Assembly (NCBI GenBank): GCA_959347315.1
Contig: OY365811.1
Coordinates: 43,707,072-43,771,071 of the forward strand
DNA length: 64,000 nucleotides
Origin: Bimastos eiseni
Taxonomy: Eukaryota > Annelida > Clitellata > Crassiclitellata > Lumbricidae
Reading direction: 5' to 3'
The translations under genes and the position numbers were made by a program. Numbering within the stretch: the first letter of the stretch is position 1; the number at the start of each line of letters is the position of its first letter. Positions 31,748 to 43,454 of this stretch are shown one piece after another. The notes beneath the pieces were generated by a model. It saw only the letters and a program-made list of their open reading frames with translations. It did not search any database and was not told the DNA's origin.

Positions 31748-32975
31748 ATGGGGACCGGACATTTGCCCCCCGGATATTTGCCCCCAGACAATTGCCACCC
31801 ACCCCGGAAAATTGCCCCCTCCATTTTGGGTAGGACATTTGCCCCGCCCCCGGACAATTGCCACCCCTAGTGTGAAGTGTGAACGGATGATGACAAGTTA
31901 TGTATTTAATTTGTCTTGTCTTGTCTTAAGCATCCTCAATCCGAGGGTTGGTCGCTTCGTGGACAAGTCTACTCCATCTCTTCCTGTCTCTCGTCTTCTT
32001 TAGTAAGTTGTCAAGTGGTCTACCGGTCCATTTTTCCACATTGTTTATTCATCGTGTCTTTGGTCTTCCTCGTTTTCTTGCTCCCGGTGTAGTGCCTTGC
32101 ATGATTTCTTTTTCTAGACAGATTCCCTCTTTTCTCATCACATGTCCAAAGTTTGTTAATTTCCTCCTTTTATCAGATTAAGTAGCTCTCGGTCCATGTC
32201 TGCTTTCTCCAATACCCACTCGTTTGGTCTTTTTTGAGTCCATGATACCCTTAGAATCTGTCTTATGCATTTCATCTCAAAAGCTTCAATTTTTTTCATC
32301 TCTTTTCTTGATGGTCCAACTTTCGCAGCCATATGTAACCCTATATTTAACTGCTATTGTGTAAAATCTATGAAAACGGGCATCTAATTATCGCGTCGTA
32401 CGGAGACAAAGTTAGTCTAGTTCTGAATCTTTATTTATCTTGCTGGATGCATAAATACTGCATACAATCCGTGACACGCCTTAATGAGCGGCGAAGGTCA
32501 GCTGGTAAGCAGCTACAGTTGGTTAGCAAACCGTCAGTAACACGCGATGATCATCTCTCGTTAGTAAGAGTGAGAGTGGGTGAATACCTCAATATAGATG
32601 ATAATCTCAGAATATAAGCGGTGAAAGTCAGCTATTCAGCATCAGTTATTATATCATGTGGTATCAAATAGGCTTCTTAATTCGTCAACACACTTTGCAG
32701 GTATTGGAACCGAACACTGAGAATAATTAACAGGGTTTTAAACCAGAGCAATATGTCAACCCTCTAAAGAAAGATATTTAACAGGTTTAGTAACACGTAG
32801 CCGACATGGACACATCCATACACACATACATAATGTGCATATAAGCATGCACATATAATTTGGGCGAGCTCATGGTCTACACTGAGAGGGCAATTGTCCT
32901 AGTCGGGAGGGGTAATTGTCCGGGAGCAATTGTCATAGTCGGGAGGGGTAATTGTCCGAGGGGTATTGGCCACGA
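31748..32975. mobile_element. DNA transposon-like unit bounded by GGACAATTGCC arrays
   Basis: The left border has about six tandem GGACATTTGCCCC / GGACAATTGCCACCCC words (31755-31870). The right border has the same words inverted (GGGGTAATTGTCCG, AGCAATTGTC, 32888-32975). The plan of subterminal GGACAATT repeats pointing inward resembles the element at 19628-20232. The interior holds a LINE tail on the minus strand and no transposase. Exact ends and target duplication are not resolved. Confidence 0.6.
31890..32345 (-). pseudogene. RTE/CFDP2-like LINE C-terminal fragment
   Basis: Minus-strand frames give RRKLTNFGHVMRREGICLEK, IMQGTTPGARKRGRPKTR, NNVEKWTGRPLDNLLKKTRD and RKRWSRLVHEATNPRIEDA. 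This is the C-terminal signature also seen at 49180-49360. An ACAAG repeat tail (about 31905-31925) marks its 3' end. It lies inside the 31748-32975 unit. Confidence 0.85.
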
Positions 32976-33150
32976 CACCGTTGGCATACATGAATGTGTA
33001 TGTACCTTATCATTGAGAAATCTATTTTTCGGCTCTCCTGGCAACACTTCTGAGCTTGCCTGTTCAAAATTGGCTTTATTATGTCAGAAAAATTGTGATT
33101 TTTAAAACTATTACTTTACAATAGCCTACTTCTATTACTGGCTGTGATCA
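32346..33150. other. unrecognised stretch
   Basis: Interior and right border of the preceding unit, then AT-rich sequence. A plus frame at 32357-32617 has no recognised domain. Confidence 0.3.
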
Positions 33151-33159
33151 GCTACCTTG

Positions 33160-33760
33160 GTCACACAATCCCTATTAACTTATCATCTACCTTTACTCGC
33201 TTAATGTTAGTATATTCGTCAGTTAAGCTTTGTTCCGCCATCTCATTTTCACCCACTCTACTCTCATTCTGGCCTCTAAACTCACCTACTCTATATACCT
33301 AATTTATTAGGTGGCCCTAACTTGCGGGATCATCCGTCTGTAATTTGGTCTCCGGTGAAATTGTAAACGTTTTCAGCCTATATTATAGATTTCTTGTAAC
33401 CTGTACTTTGGATTGCCAAGTAAACTTAAAAAATGAAATGAAGTGAAAATGAACATATTCATAAAATTAACCTCATCTATATTTATTGGTGTCACTGTGT
33501 TTCACCATCTTAACCCATTTGTCCACTTTCACAAACGAGTTGCTAAAATTGTTGGTGACACTGGAAAACAAGTACTAACCGTTATTAGTAACCCATGTGA
33601 TTTTATCCATACAAAACAAAAATAAATTTAAAGTTTGCGCATTTATGTACCGCCTTCACCAGAATTTACTCCCCAATCACTTACTTAATTAAGTCACTTT
33701 ATGATTGAATCTAACATGGATAATTTAAATGCTCCAATAACTTGCTTATATGTGAGGTGC
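33160..33760 (+). pseudogene. LINE remnants: one 3' end and one RT C-terminal piece
   Basis: 33305-33450 matches the 3' UTR of the 2740-4118 family (GTGGCCCTAACTTGCGGGA) and ends in a GAAATGAA-type tail. A second fragment starts near 33500 (FHHLNPFVHFHKRVAKIVGD) and continues in another frame as FKVCAFMYRLHQNLLPNHLL (33630-33685), RT C-terminal wording. Both are badly decayed. Confidence 0.6.
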
Positions 33761-34260
33761 TCTATCAAAAGCAGGACACAGTCGCATTTTGGCTAAATTG
33801 ATATTATATCATGTATACTACAATCTTAAATTACTTTCTCTAACAGTGCAAAAACTGTTAAGCTATCTCCAGTAGAATCGATGATATACAAATTTGAAGT
33901 CTTCTATCTCGTGAATACCGAAACCGAGAAAATCACATAAAAATGGTCGACTTTCATTTACTTTCGTCAAAATTTTCTATAATAATGTGATTATAGCGGA
34001 ATCGAACAAAATATTTAATCACGAAATCCTTTGTCTGGATAAAGTAATAAATTTGTGACTCGAATTTGATTCAAACTCAAAACACACGTTATTAACCCTG
34101 CATGTCCTTTTTGGCAATTTTCTCGAAATTGTGCGACGCTACTCAAGCCTGCCTTTGACAGAGCAAATCACATATACAGTTATACCCATATCTTGTATCA
34201 GAACTCTATAATATAATTATCGGCCATTATACTCTGTATGCATGGTTCACATTATTTAAT
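33761..34260. other. unrecognised AT-rich stretch
   Basis: No feature recognised. It may hold further decayed LINE sequence. Confidence 0.3.
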
Positions 34261-34271
34261 TCTTGCTTGCA

Positions 34272-34620
34272 TCGTTCTTCTTCTTCCTCTTCTTCTTCTT
34301 CTTCATCATCTTCTCCTTCTTCTTCTTCTCCTTCTTCTTCCTCTTCTCCTTCTTCTTCTTCTTCTTCTTCTCCTTATTTTTCTTCTTCTTCTTCTTCTCC
34401 TTATTTTTCTTCTTCTTCTTCTTCTTCTTCTTCTTCTTCTTCTCCTCTACTTCTTCTCTTTCTTCTTCTTCTTCTTCTTCTTCTTCTTCTTCTTCTTCTT
34501 CTCCTTATTTTTCTTCTTCTTTTTCTTCTCCTTCTTCTTCTCCTTCACCTTCTTCTTCTGCTTCTCTTTTTCTTCTTCATTTCCCTTTACCTCTTCCTAT
34601 TCCACTTCTTTTTTAATTTT
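34272..34620. repeat. (TTC)n / (CTT)n microsatellite
   Basis: About 340 bp of polypyrimidine on the plus strand, largely (TTC)n with TCC and TTATTTTTC interruptions. The opposite strand is a GAA repeat. The poly-F, S and L frames are artefacts. Confidence 0.98.
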
Positions 34621-34739
34621 TCTTCTTTCCTCTGATTTTTCTTTCTCTCTGTCTATAATTTTAATCATATTCCACTCATAGCATATTGCATTTTATTTAA
34701 TTAAGTTGTTGCCTTCTATTACTTATCTAATATCTAAAA

Positions 34740-35814
34740 CAGTGGTTCTTAAACTTTTTAGAAACAGGGACCGGCTGTATATTTATGAAGTTGTTGGCGG
34801 ACCACCAATTAGAAATGCAAAATTTTATCTGGCAATCGTATCCAAAATAATGGGAAATTAGAGGGAGAAGCTCCTATAGGACCTATAATATCTTAATATT
34901 TTATTGAAGTTATTCTAAAATCTAACTAATGCGAAATAGTGTTTAAAATTCAGACTCTAAATCAATAAACGTTTTTTTACGAATTTACATAATTACATAG
35001 GTTATTCATTGTTAATATAACATTAAATATTAAAATGTATTTATGACAGTTTTAAAGTAAGCGTTCGAGTTTTTAGAAATAATAACGAGTAATTTTATGA
35101 CACGAGGAGGCTTACAAGACTAATAAGAAGAGCAACAAGTCTAATTAATTAAACTTATTAAAGTTTAATTAAATTAAACTTCATTAAACTAAAGTATTAA
35201 ACAAAGCCGTCTTGGAAAGGAAGAAATAAACACAAGAATGCCAAAACAGTTAACAGCAATTAATGGGAAACGTGAGCTAGTTTATTCTTGACAAGCAAAT
35301 CTATTCGCGGTTTGATGTCAGTCAATGCAATCCTCAATGAACTACAGACATTCAATCGATTCCTGTTTTTGGTTTTTATTGTTGTCATGGCGGAGAATCC
35401 ACTTTCACACCTATATGTTGATGCAAATGGAGTCAAGCAAATCATGGCTAAATTACAGAGTTCTGGATATTCCTGACGAACATTGATCCAGAATGCAGCC
35501 AACGATCCGCTCTTTTCAAAAATAGCATTTAAACCTTTATCATTTGCAAGTTCTATGAGTTTGTCATCAAGAACTGTAGTAAGCTGATTATTCTGCTGAA
35601 TGACAAATGGATTTCTCACCCATTCATTGCCAACACGTGGATCATTTTCAACTGGAAAGTAATCTTTAAATTTATTCAGCAGTGATGTCAAGTGCTGGGT
35701 CACTGCAGAGATAAGTTGAATAAATTTTTAATTTTTAGTGATTGTTTCACGGACCGGTGACTTGAGCTCCGCGGACCGGCGCCGGTCCGCGGACCACCAC
35801 TTTAAGAATCACTG
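34740..35814. mobile_element. hAT transposon with intact ends and exact 8-bp TSD
   Basis: The 1075-bp element starts CAGTGGTTCTTAAACTTTTT and ends, in reverse, CAGTGATTCTTAAAGTGGTG. ATCTAAAA directly flanks both ends (34732-34739 and 35815-35822), the 8-bp duplication expected for hAT. GC-rich subterminal blocks include a 26-bp perfect palindrome at 35768-35793 (TCCGCGGACCGGC and its reverse complement). Only the C-terminal part of the transposase remains, so it is an internally deleted copy. The exact TSD suggests insertion later than the decay of the flanking LINEs. Confidence 0.93.
35260..35703 (-). pseudogene. hAT transposase C-terminal (dimerisation) fragment
   Basis: An open minus-strand frame of 147 codons inside the hAT element. 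Motifs PRVGNEWVRNPF, SGSLAAFWINVRQEYPELCN, LTPFASTYRCESGFSAMTTI and KTKNRNRLNV match the C-terminal dimerisation region of ZBED/FAM200/SCAND3-like hAT transposases. The N-terminal BED finger and most of the catalytic core are absent. The ATG at 35701-35703 is an internal methionine, not the real start. The frame is undamaged, consistent with a young copy. Confidence 0.85.
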
Positions 35815-35869
35815 ATCTAAAACAATATAAGTGCATTATCTACTTCTCTTTGATGCATTCCTTCTTTAC

Positions 35870-36570
35870 CAATTGCAGTATTAGTTGGACGGCAAACTAT
35901 CACTCGCGATTGAACAGATTAGTTGCACTTCAAAATCTGGCATTAACAATCTTTGGAAAAGCTTCCTTGTCAAATACCTCGTGTCTTCCCATAATATTGC
36001 AAATATCCCAAATAAATCTATAGGAAGCTTACGAATGTGCATCATAGATTTATGAACAGATTTCTATCTGCTGTTATCTGAACTACTTCAAACCACTGCA
36101 ATTAGCTACTCCACACTGGCTTCGAAATGTTACTGATAATTATCGGCCTATCTGTCCTCGTACAAAAAACACTTACATTCTCGAGTGCATTCAACTGCCT
36201 AGAATTGCTAACCATTTGTGATATGGATATAAAACAATAATTATGAAACGTATATCTATCGACTCCATAGGCACCCATCGACCCACTCGACATGATATGT
36301 TTATGCACTAATTATATCTGCTCACAGTCTTTTGTACCTCCGACTAAATAAATAGCTAAGTCTATAAACTTTTCCACCTACTTCTGTTTAAGATACCCTC
36401 AATTCGTCACCCACCACAATTTAATATTAATAACTGTATTTGAGTGGCCCTGCTAGCGGGACTTTGATAACTTAAAGGTGTTTCCATCTTTGTTTTCCTC
36501 ACAACTCTGTGCTAACAGTAGAAGATAATTATAATGAAAAATATAATTCCTATCGTGAAGAAATAATATG
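35870..36570 (+). pseudogene. LINE RT C-terminal and 3' UTR remnant
   Basis: Frames include ISWTANYHSRLNRLVALQNL and GKASLSNTSCLP, the RT C-terminal region, and end in the shared 3' motif GTGGCCCTGCTAGCGGGACTT near 36440. The hAT element lies immediately upstream. Confidence 0.6.
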
Positions 36571-36845
36571 CAACTATGTAGATGCTGTTGTATGTTGTTC
36601 AAAGAGAATTTCGTTTCCTAATTTTGTACAATGATGACGAAGTTATTAAAAAGCTGTGGTTATGGTTATAGTCGGCGGGATATTTCAATTTTTGGATTAC
36701 CCATTGCTGACTACTAAACCATAGTTTGTGAAGTTTCCAGATCTTTACATAGACTTTGTCATGTAATGTGCCTGTTTCATTGTCTCATTTTCACTATGGC
36801 TGATGTCTCGAAATGAAATGAGTTTGATTTGATTTGATTTGATAA
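36571..36845. other. unrecognised stretch ending in (TTTGA)n
   Basis: AT-rich sequence. (TTTGA)5 at 36820-36842, preceded by GTCTCGAAATGAAATGAG, looks like another LINE 3' tail, but no coding part is recognised. Confidence 0.4.
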
Positions 36846-36939
36846 TGACGATGTTGCATTCGAGTAGAGAAAGTCTACAGATCAGGTGCCGTCAGTATTT
36901 CGTTGTGGGAAAAGATGAAGAGGAGAGTTTCTGAGGGGA

Positions 36940-37200
36940 ATACGAAATCAGAGGTCAAGCGGTGAACCTGAGTGAGGAAAGGGAAAGAAGATGGAGAGAT
37001 GGGAAAGAGAAAGAGGAATGGGAGATATTAATGGGAGATGAGAAAGGGAAAAGGAGATAGGAAAGGGAGAGATGGAATGAAGAGAAGAAAAGGAAATAGG
37101 AAAGGTCATTGGTTACATTGAATGACCTCTGTGCGTGACCCGGTGACCCCGAGGGCACTCACAAAAACATCTATGTACGTCGAATCGTAAAAAAAGAGAG
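36940..37200. repeat. GGGAAAGAGAAAG purine tract
   Basis: Degenerate purine repeats. No gene seen. Confidence 0.75.
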
Positions 37201-38200
37201 AAAGGGAGAAAGATTCGTCTTTGATCCATCCAGGTCATAGGTAGAAAATGCTTCTCGAGGCTTTACAACCAAGTCCGTCTGTCTACCTTTCTGTCAGTGA
37301 AGTGGAGACTGCTTTCCTACCGTCCCTCAAGCAATCACTGCCTACCACGCGTTTCCCTTCGTAGCAGAATTTAAAGAGGACGGGAGAAGATGTACGGTAG
37401 ACGGAGTAGGAGGAGGAGAAGAAGAAGAAGAAGGAGGAGGAGGATGGAGAAGAGGAAGAAGAGGTGAGGTAGGACGCAGGTAAGACGTTCGCTCGTCTCA
37501 GCGGCTCGTACCTGTGATGGGAATCAGAGGCAAAAGCCCATCGTCCTCATCAATAACAAAGCGCCACCGCATACGCGCTCTCTCTCTCTCTCTCCCTCCT
37601 CTCCCTGTTCCACTCCCTCTGTCTCGCTCTCTCTCCTCTCCCGCTAATGCTGACGATGGGGGTATAAAGGGGAGGGGGTGTCAAGGCCAGACGAGTAACG
37701 TCATGATGGGTATCTCACTATGTCCTCGGTTGACCTCATGGTTCCACGCAGCTAAGTTCCTTTCACATCGTCCCCTTATGCGTATCTCATGCCCTTGTAG
37801 TGGGCGTCGTGGTTGCTGTTGTGGCCACTCTAGTTTTTATGATGGTTGTGGTGGTGGTGATGATGATGATGGTGGTGGTGGTGGTGGTGGTGGGTGGGTG
37901 GTGATGATGTTGATGATGATGGTGGTGGTGGGTGGTGATAATGTTGATGATGATGGTGGTGGAGATGAGGATGGAGCGACATCAGTAGAAGTAGCAAGAG
38001 CAGGAGCAGGAGCAGAGGGGCATCTGTAGAAGTAGCAGTGGCATCAAAAGTTGCAGTAAAAAGCATTAGCAGAAGAAATAGTAATTGCAGTATTTGTAGC
38101 AGTATAAGTAGCAGTCGATGTAGCTGGTGTTGTGGCATTAGCAATACAAATAGGTACAAGTAGCAATTGTGGTATAAGTAAGAAAACATCAGCAGTGGCA
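37201..38200. other. mixed sequence with GAAGAA, CTCT, GGTGAT and GTAGCA repeats
   Basis: GGAGAAGAAGAAG near 37410-37470, (CT)n near 37578-37595, (GGT/GAT)n at 37845-37980 and GCAGTAGCAGAAGTAGCA-like triplets at 37985-38215. The 171-codon plus frame at 37514-38029 ends in repeat translation and I do not support it as a gene. Confidence 0.5.
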
Positions 38201-38229
38201 GTAGATTTATAGTATGTGAATTGCATTGT

Positions 38230-39330
38230 ATTTACTTAACAGATTTCTATAGCACCTTTCACAGTACAACCTAATCAGAGGCGCTCCTAGAGCGAAAGCC
38301 CCATGGGAAAGAAAAGTCTTAACAATACGGGCACAAACAGTAGTAGTAAAGCACCTCCAGTTAAAATCGAAGAGCGAGTCCGACAGGGAATATCGTTCTA
38401 AAGAAAGGACCAACTGACACAACAGCTAGGTACTGGGCAGAAATCGTCAGAATTCGAGGTCGCAAGAGGTCATGTCGGTCTAAAGAACGAAGAGGAAGAA
38501 CGAGAGGCGGCAGCCGAGAGAACACGACGGATAAGGTCACAGAGATAACGTGGAGAATGGAAGCAATGAGAAGAACTTTAAACCGATTGGTAGCTAAGAT
38601 GAGAAACCAGTGTAAGTGCTCAGCTATAGAGGTCGATATATTATGCGAGATGCGATTAAAGCATCTGCATTTAGCATCCACTAAAGAAGTGATAGACACT
38701 AGTGACGAATAAAGAGGAGGGGACAGATCACCTGAAAGCGTGAAAACGTCGCAGGTGATAGAAGAGAGGCAGACAGACAGAGACAGACAGAGACAGAGAG
38801 ATTAGAGATGTGTTCATCAGACGAAAGCGGGTTGACGATGGTAACACCAGAGTTAAACACACTAGTAGAGAACATAAACAATGGAAACCGTTCAGAAAGT
38901 AGGTCATAGTCAAATTTTTAGCAGCTGCCAACGGATGCGAGATCCAGAATAGTTGAGTTGCGTAGATCTCGGAGAGAGGAGATTCGAGGTCATACAGCAA
39001 TGTTGTTCTGAAGAAAGAGACTAAATGAAAGAAGGCATGAACGTCATCAGCAGACTGCTTGTCAAAAAGGACAATGATGTAAACAATGGACATAATATCG
39101 AGAGGTGGACCCAGCACAGAGCCTTGAGGAACCCCAAACTTAACAAGTGCACACGGGTTACGGGTGTCACATAGATTGACCATATCCATGTGATACGATC
39201 GACACCAGAGAAGAGGAAGAACACTAAGATCTAAGGAGATTTCAAGTCGACGTAGGAGAATGCTATGATCTACCATGTCAAGTAGCGGAAGCGGCAGCAG
39301 CATTATTAGCCGTAGTAGTTGGGGCTTAAG
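38230..39330 (-). pseudogene. LINE RT remnant on minus strand
   Basis: Reading the minus strand from 39290 downward: LLDMVDHSILLRRLEISLDL, FGVPQGSVLGP (near 39120), a degenerate ADDVHAFFHL (catalytic YADD read as SADD), then EHLHWFLILATNRFKVLL, RHDLLRPRILTISAQYLA and a C-terminal part to about 38260. Stops and shifts break it. A GACAGA microsatellite (38768-38800) sits inside. It is the same family as the piece at 51120-52030. Confidence 0.8.
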
Positions 39331-40130
39331 TAGCAGCATTTGCGAGCATGAGCATAGTAGTAGCAGCAATTGGATTAAAAGTGTCAGCAGCAGTTGTAGT
39401 GGTAGTAGATGAGTTTCGTCTGGTTAATCACTGATCCTGGATCGATAGGTTAAACCCTGACCCATAAAACTTTACTTAAACTGTTTTATTCAACGAGTGA
39501 TAACTGATAACTTATCGGAACCAATGCCCAGCCATCGCCACCTGTATCATCCATCGACATCATCGTCATTATTATCGTCATTATTATCGTTATAATCATC
39601 GTTATCGTCATCAACCGCGACATCGATCAAGACATAAGTCCAAAATGAGACATCATTTATGTCATCGTCATTGACTCTTCGCTGCTCTCCTCGGCTCTCA
39701 CTGCAAGAGACCCTACAACGCGTCTGTGATAGAATGGCGAGAAATACTTTGGATGTACTTGAGAAGGCTGTTAAGGGTTTTAACAGATAGATAGAGAAAC
39801 AACCCTTCGAAAGGGAGAAGGTGGAAAAGGCTTAGGGCCAAGAGAATTAAAGAATGCCGGAACGGGTCTGCGATCAACGTATAAAAACTATTATAATAAG
39901 TTATACAAATTTTATGATTTTTAACATTGAAAATATAACATTATGACACTTAATATAATCAGTTGTCAACAGTTGAAGAATCTGAATATGACTCTACTTA
40001 TCGTTTTTTGAACTTTAGCTTACGTCTTAAGTCTAAGAAGGTTCTGACAAGGGCTCCGTAATTTCACTCCCTAGAGGTCCGGAATTTCTGTGCCATATGG
40101 GCCCGGAATAACTGTAGATAAAAGATAGAT
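39331..40130. other. unrecognised stretch
   Basis: AGTAGCAG triplets near 39340-39410 and CATCGTCATTATT repeats near 39555-39610. No gene recognised. Confidence 0.35.
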
Positions 40131-40169
40131 GGATAACTGGATAAATGTATAGATTGGTATATATATACA

Positions 40170-40223
40170 GGTATATAGATCGATAGATCGATCGATCGAT
40201 AGATAAAAAGATGGATGGATGGA

Positions 40224-40260
<37 letters not shown>

Positions 40261-40355
40261 GGACGGACAGTCGGTCGGTCGGTCGGTCGGTCGGTCGGAT
40301 GGATGGATGGATGGATAGATGGATAGATGGATAGATAGATAGATAGATAGATAGA
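40170..40355. repeat. GATA, GACA, GGTC and GGAT microsatellite chain
   Basis: Consecutive tetranucleotide blocks: (GATC/GATA), (GATG), (GATA), (CAGA), (GGAC), (GGTC), (GGAT), (AGAT). Each differs from its neighbour by one base. Confidence 0.95.
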
Positions 40356-40499
40356 TGGAAACATACCTGTTGTCTCGATGGTTATTCCTATACATAGATA
40401 AGACTAGACAGGCAATCCTCCTTTCTTCTTTTCTTCCTTCCTCTCTTCTTGTTCCTAAGTCTTTAGTTTCCGTTTGAAATAGACCGCTGCTTCTTAGCT

Positions 40500-40870
40500 T
40501 GCTCTTCCCTGCGCCATCTACAACAGCAGCAGCGGCGCCCCATTGCCCGACCGATCGACCTCAGAGGCAGTGGAGGAGGCGAACGGGACCCTGGCTCCTC
40601 CTGTTGCTGTTGCTGTTGCTGCTGCTACTTCAGCTGCAGCTGTTGCTGTTGGTGAAAACTCCGCTCATGGCCTCCGAAGAAGACGGAGGGACGAGAATAG
40701 TTCATAGGCACGTCTACAGGGAAAGCCACGAGGAGGAGTAAGAGGAGGAGTAAGAGGAGGAGTAAGAGGAGAAGGGGAATGAGAAGAGGGAGGTAAGGTA
40801 AGAGGAGGAGGAAGAGGAGAAGGAGGAGGAGAAGAGGGAGGTAAGGTAAGAGGAGCAAGTGGATGGGCAA
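40500..40870. repeat. CTG triplets and AGGAGGAGTA repeats
   Basis: (TGCTGT)n at 40600-40650, then GGAGGAGTAAGA units at 40730-40860. No gene recognised. Confidence 0.8.
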
Positions 40871-40929
40871 ACTTCAATAACACTATGTAACTATAGAAGT
40901 AACTCCTCGCAATTCGCTATTTAGAATCA

Positions 40930-41164
40930 ACTGATGAGGAGGAGGAACAAGAAAAGGAGGAGGAGGAGTAATAGAAAATGTTTGGCGCAGAAGGAATGAT
41001 GTAAACTGAGAAATAGAAGGTCGCAAAAGATAGAAAGAGAAAAACCAGAGAGTGATAGAGACAAGGAGGGATGGCGGGAGGAAGGGGAGAGAGAGAAAGA
41101 AAGAGAGAGAGTGGCAGAGAGACAGACAGACAGACACAGAGAGAGAAAAGGGATGGAGGAGAGA

Positions 41165-41197
<33 letters not shown>

Positions 41198-41369
41198 AGA
41201 GCGGGAAAGTTGGAGTCAAAGATAGAGAGATAAGAGGAAAGGATGGAAGGAGGAGGGCAGAGGTGGAGAAGCTTAGTTAAGAAACACATCGCGAAGATGA
41301 GAAAGTAGGAGAGTCGACAAAGATGGTAAAATATAAAGTGTGGAAATCTAGAGACAAAGACAGTCAGAC

Positions 41370-41402
<33 letters not shown>

Positions 41403-41420
41403 TGGATAGAGAAAGATCGG
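40930..41420. repeat. GAGA and CAGA microsatellites
   Basis: (GA)n patches at 41085-41205, GGAGGAGGAG at 40940-40970 and (CAGA)n at 41367-41402. Confidence 0.9.
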
Positions 41421-41584
41421 ATGAAGAGAGAAGGTCAACAAGTGTTGTTAAGAAGAACACAATGACCAGATGCTCTGTCACTCTTTTCTTCTAGCAGACA
41501 CAGACACAGATGCAGCCAAAGTAAGAGAGACAAACCGCCAGAGAGATACAGCCAGAGAAACAGCCAAACAGACAGCAATATAGG

Positions 41585-42076
41585 GACAGTAAGAGAGAGA
41601 GAGAGACAGAGAGAAGGAGAGAGAGAAAGAAAGAGAGAGAGAGCAAGAGAGAGAGAGAGAGAGAGAGAAAGAAAGAGAGAGAGAGAGCAGGAGAGAGACA
41701 GACAGACAGAGAGAGAGAGGAGCAAGAGATAGAGAGAAAGAAAGAAAGAGAGAGAGCAAGAGAGAGAGAGAGACAGAGAGAGAGACAGAGAGAGAGAGGA
41801 GCAAGAGATAGAGAGAAAGAAAGAAAGAGAGAGAGCAAGAGAGAGAGAGAGAGAGAGACAGAGAGAGACAGAGAGAGAGAGGAGCAAGAGATAGAGAGAA
41901 AGAAAGAAAGAGAGAGAGCAAGAGAGAGAGAGACAGAGAGAGACAGAGAGAGAGAGGAGCAAGAGATAGAGAGAAAGAAAGAAAGAGAGAGAGAGCAAGA
42001 GAGAGAGAGAGAGAGACAGAGAGACAGAGAGAGAGAGGAGCAAGAGATAGAGAGAAAGAAAGAAAGAGAGAGAGCA

Positions 42077-42107
<31 letters not shown>

Positions 42108-42345
42108 GAGAGGAGCAAGAGATAGAGAGAAAGAAAGAAAGAGAGAGAGCAAGAGAGAGAGAGAGAGACAGAGAGAGACAGAGAGAGAGAGGAGCAAGAG
42201 ATAGAGAGAAAGAAAGAAAGAGAGAGAGCAAGAGAGAGAGAGAAAGAAAGAAAAAGAGAGAGAGCAAGAGAGAGAGAGAGAAAGAAAGAAAGAGATAGAG
42301 AGCAAGAGAGAGAGAGAGAACAGAGAGAGAGAGGAGCAAGAGAGA
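41585..42345. repeat. GA-rich higher-order minisatellite (~80-bp unit)
   Basis: About eight units. Each contains GAGGAGCAAGAGATAGAGAG, then AAAGAAAGAAAGAGAGAGAG, then GCAAGAGAGAGA and GACAGAGAGAGACAG blocks. Unit length varies from about 75 to 90 bp through (GA)n length change. The 319-codon minus-strand S/L frame is an artefact. Confidence 0.93.
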
Positions 42346-43010
42346 GATGCGAGAAAGATTTTGCTACCTACGTCATCTTGGTTTGTGTTATTGTGAGAAT
42401 TGACGGCTGAGTCTAGTTTGGCTCTAATTAAGATCAACGGTCTTTCTCTATCTATCTGTCTCAGACTGTCTCTCTGTCTCCCTGTCTCAGTCTGTCACTC
42501 CCTTTGTTTATCCTCTTCTCTCCTCTCTCCATGAAACACTTTTAGCTCGTTTTCATATGGATGTAGCACATGGCCAAGTGCATCCGAAGTCGTTGTTATG
42601 ACAGCAGGAGCTATTTTAGAGGAGAGGGACTCAGAGTGATGCAAAGATATATGCACAGGTACATTCAGAGATACTTATGGCCAGAAACACCAGACCATAC
42701 TAATCGAGTAATCGTCTTGCAAGAACTCGTTAGGAACTTATGAAACAAGAAGAAACTTTCTTTGCTGTGTCTTTATATCGCCATCTTATTATGTCATGTG
42801 GTGAATCTGATTTCACATTCTATCAAAAATCGTTGCCTTGATTTGCCATTGGATGAATCTGGAGGCAGCCTTGAAGTGGAATCGAATGCAAAGAATTCGG
42901 TCGATGATTCAATTCTTTTAGCGACTTTAGCATTTGAAATCGGATTCAAGGAGGAATAGACGAAGAGACAAACAGGCAAAAAGAGATAAGAGAGATCCAA
43001 GAGACATGGA
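42346..43010. other. unrecognised stretch
   Basis: Mostly unique sequence, with a TCTGTCTC patch near 42450-42500. Two opposing short frames at 42762-43000 have normal composition but no start or splice evidence. Confidence 0.3.
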
Positions 43011-43019
43011 GAGGGTGAG

Positions 43020-43114
43020 GGGAACGAGAGGGTAAGAGAAAGGAAGAGAGGGAGAGGGAGAGGGAGAAGGAGGAAGATAAGAGAGGGAGAAAAGAAGGAG
43101 AGGCATATTTATAC

Positions 43115-43153
<39 letters not shown>

Positions 43154-43345
43154 AGGAGAGAGAGGCACAGAGAGAGATGGAGAGAGATAGATAGATAGAT
43201 ATATAGATGGAGAGACAGAGACAGACACAGAGAGAGAGAGACAGAGAGAAAGAGAGAGCGAGAGAGAGAGAGAGAGAAGGAGAGATAGAGAGGCAGAGAG
43301 AGAGAGAGAGAGAATATGAGAGAGAGAGTTAGAGAGACATATATG
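43020..43345. repeat. GAGA and TATA microsatellites
   Basis: (GA)n blocks around a (TA)n run at 43113-43132 and (GATA) at 43185-43205. Confidence 0.95.
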
Positions 43346-43454
43346 GAGAGTGAAGGTTGGTTGCTACCTGGAGAGTGGGATGGATGTCTGGATGGATGAG
43401 GGGATAAATGAGATCTGATGAACAACGGTTGAACACCTGATGGCTGCTGGTAAC

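Noticed and set aside
41435..42437. Minus-strand frames up to 319 codons
   Set aside because: S/L-rich translation of a GA minisatellite.
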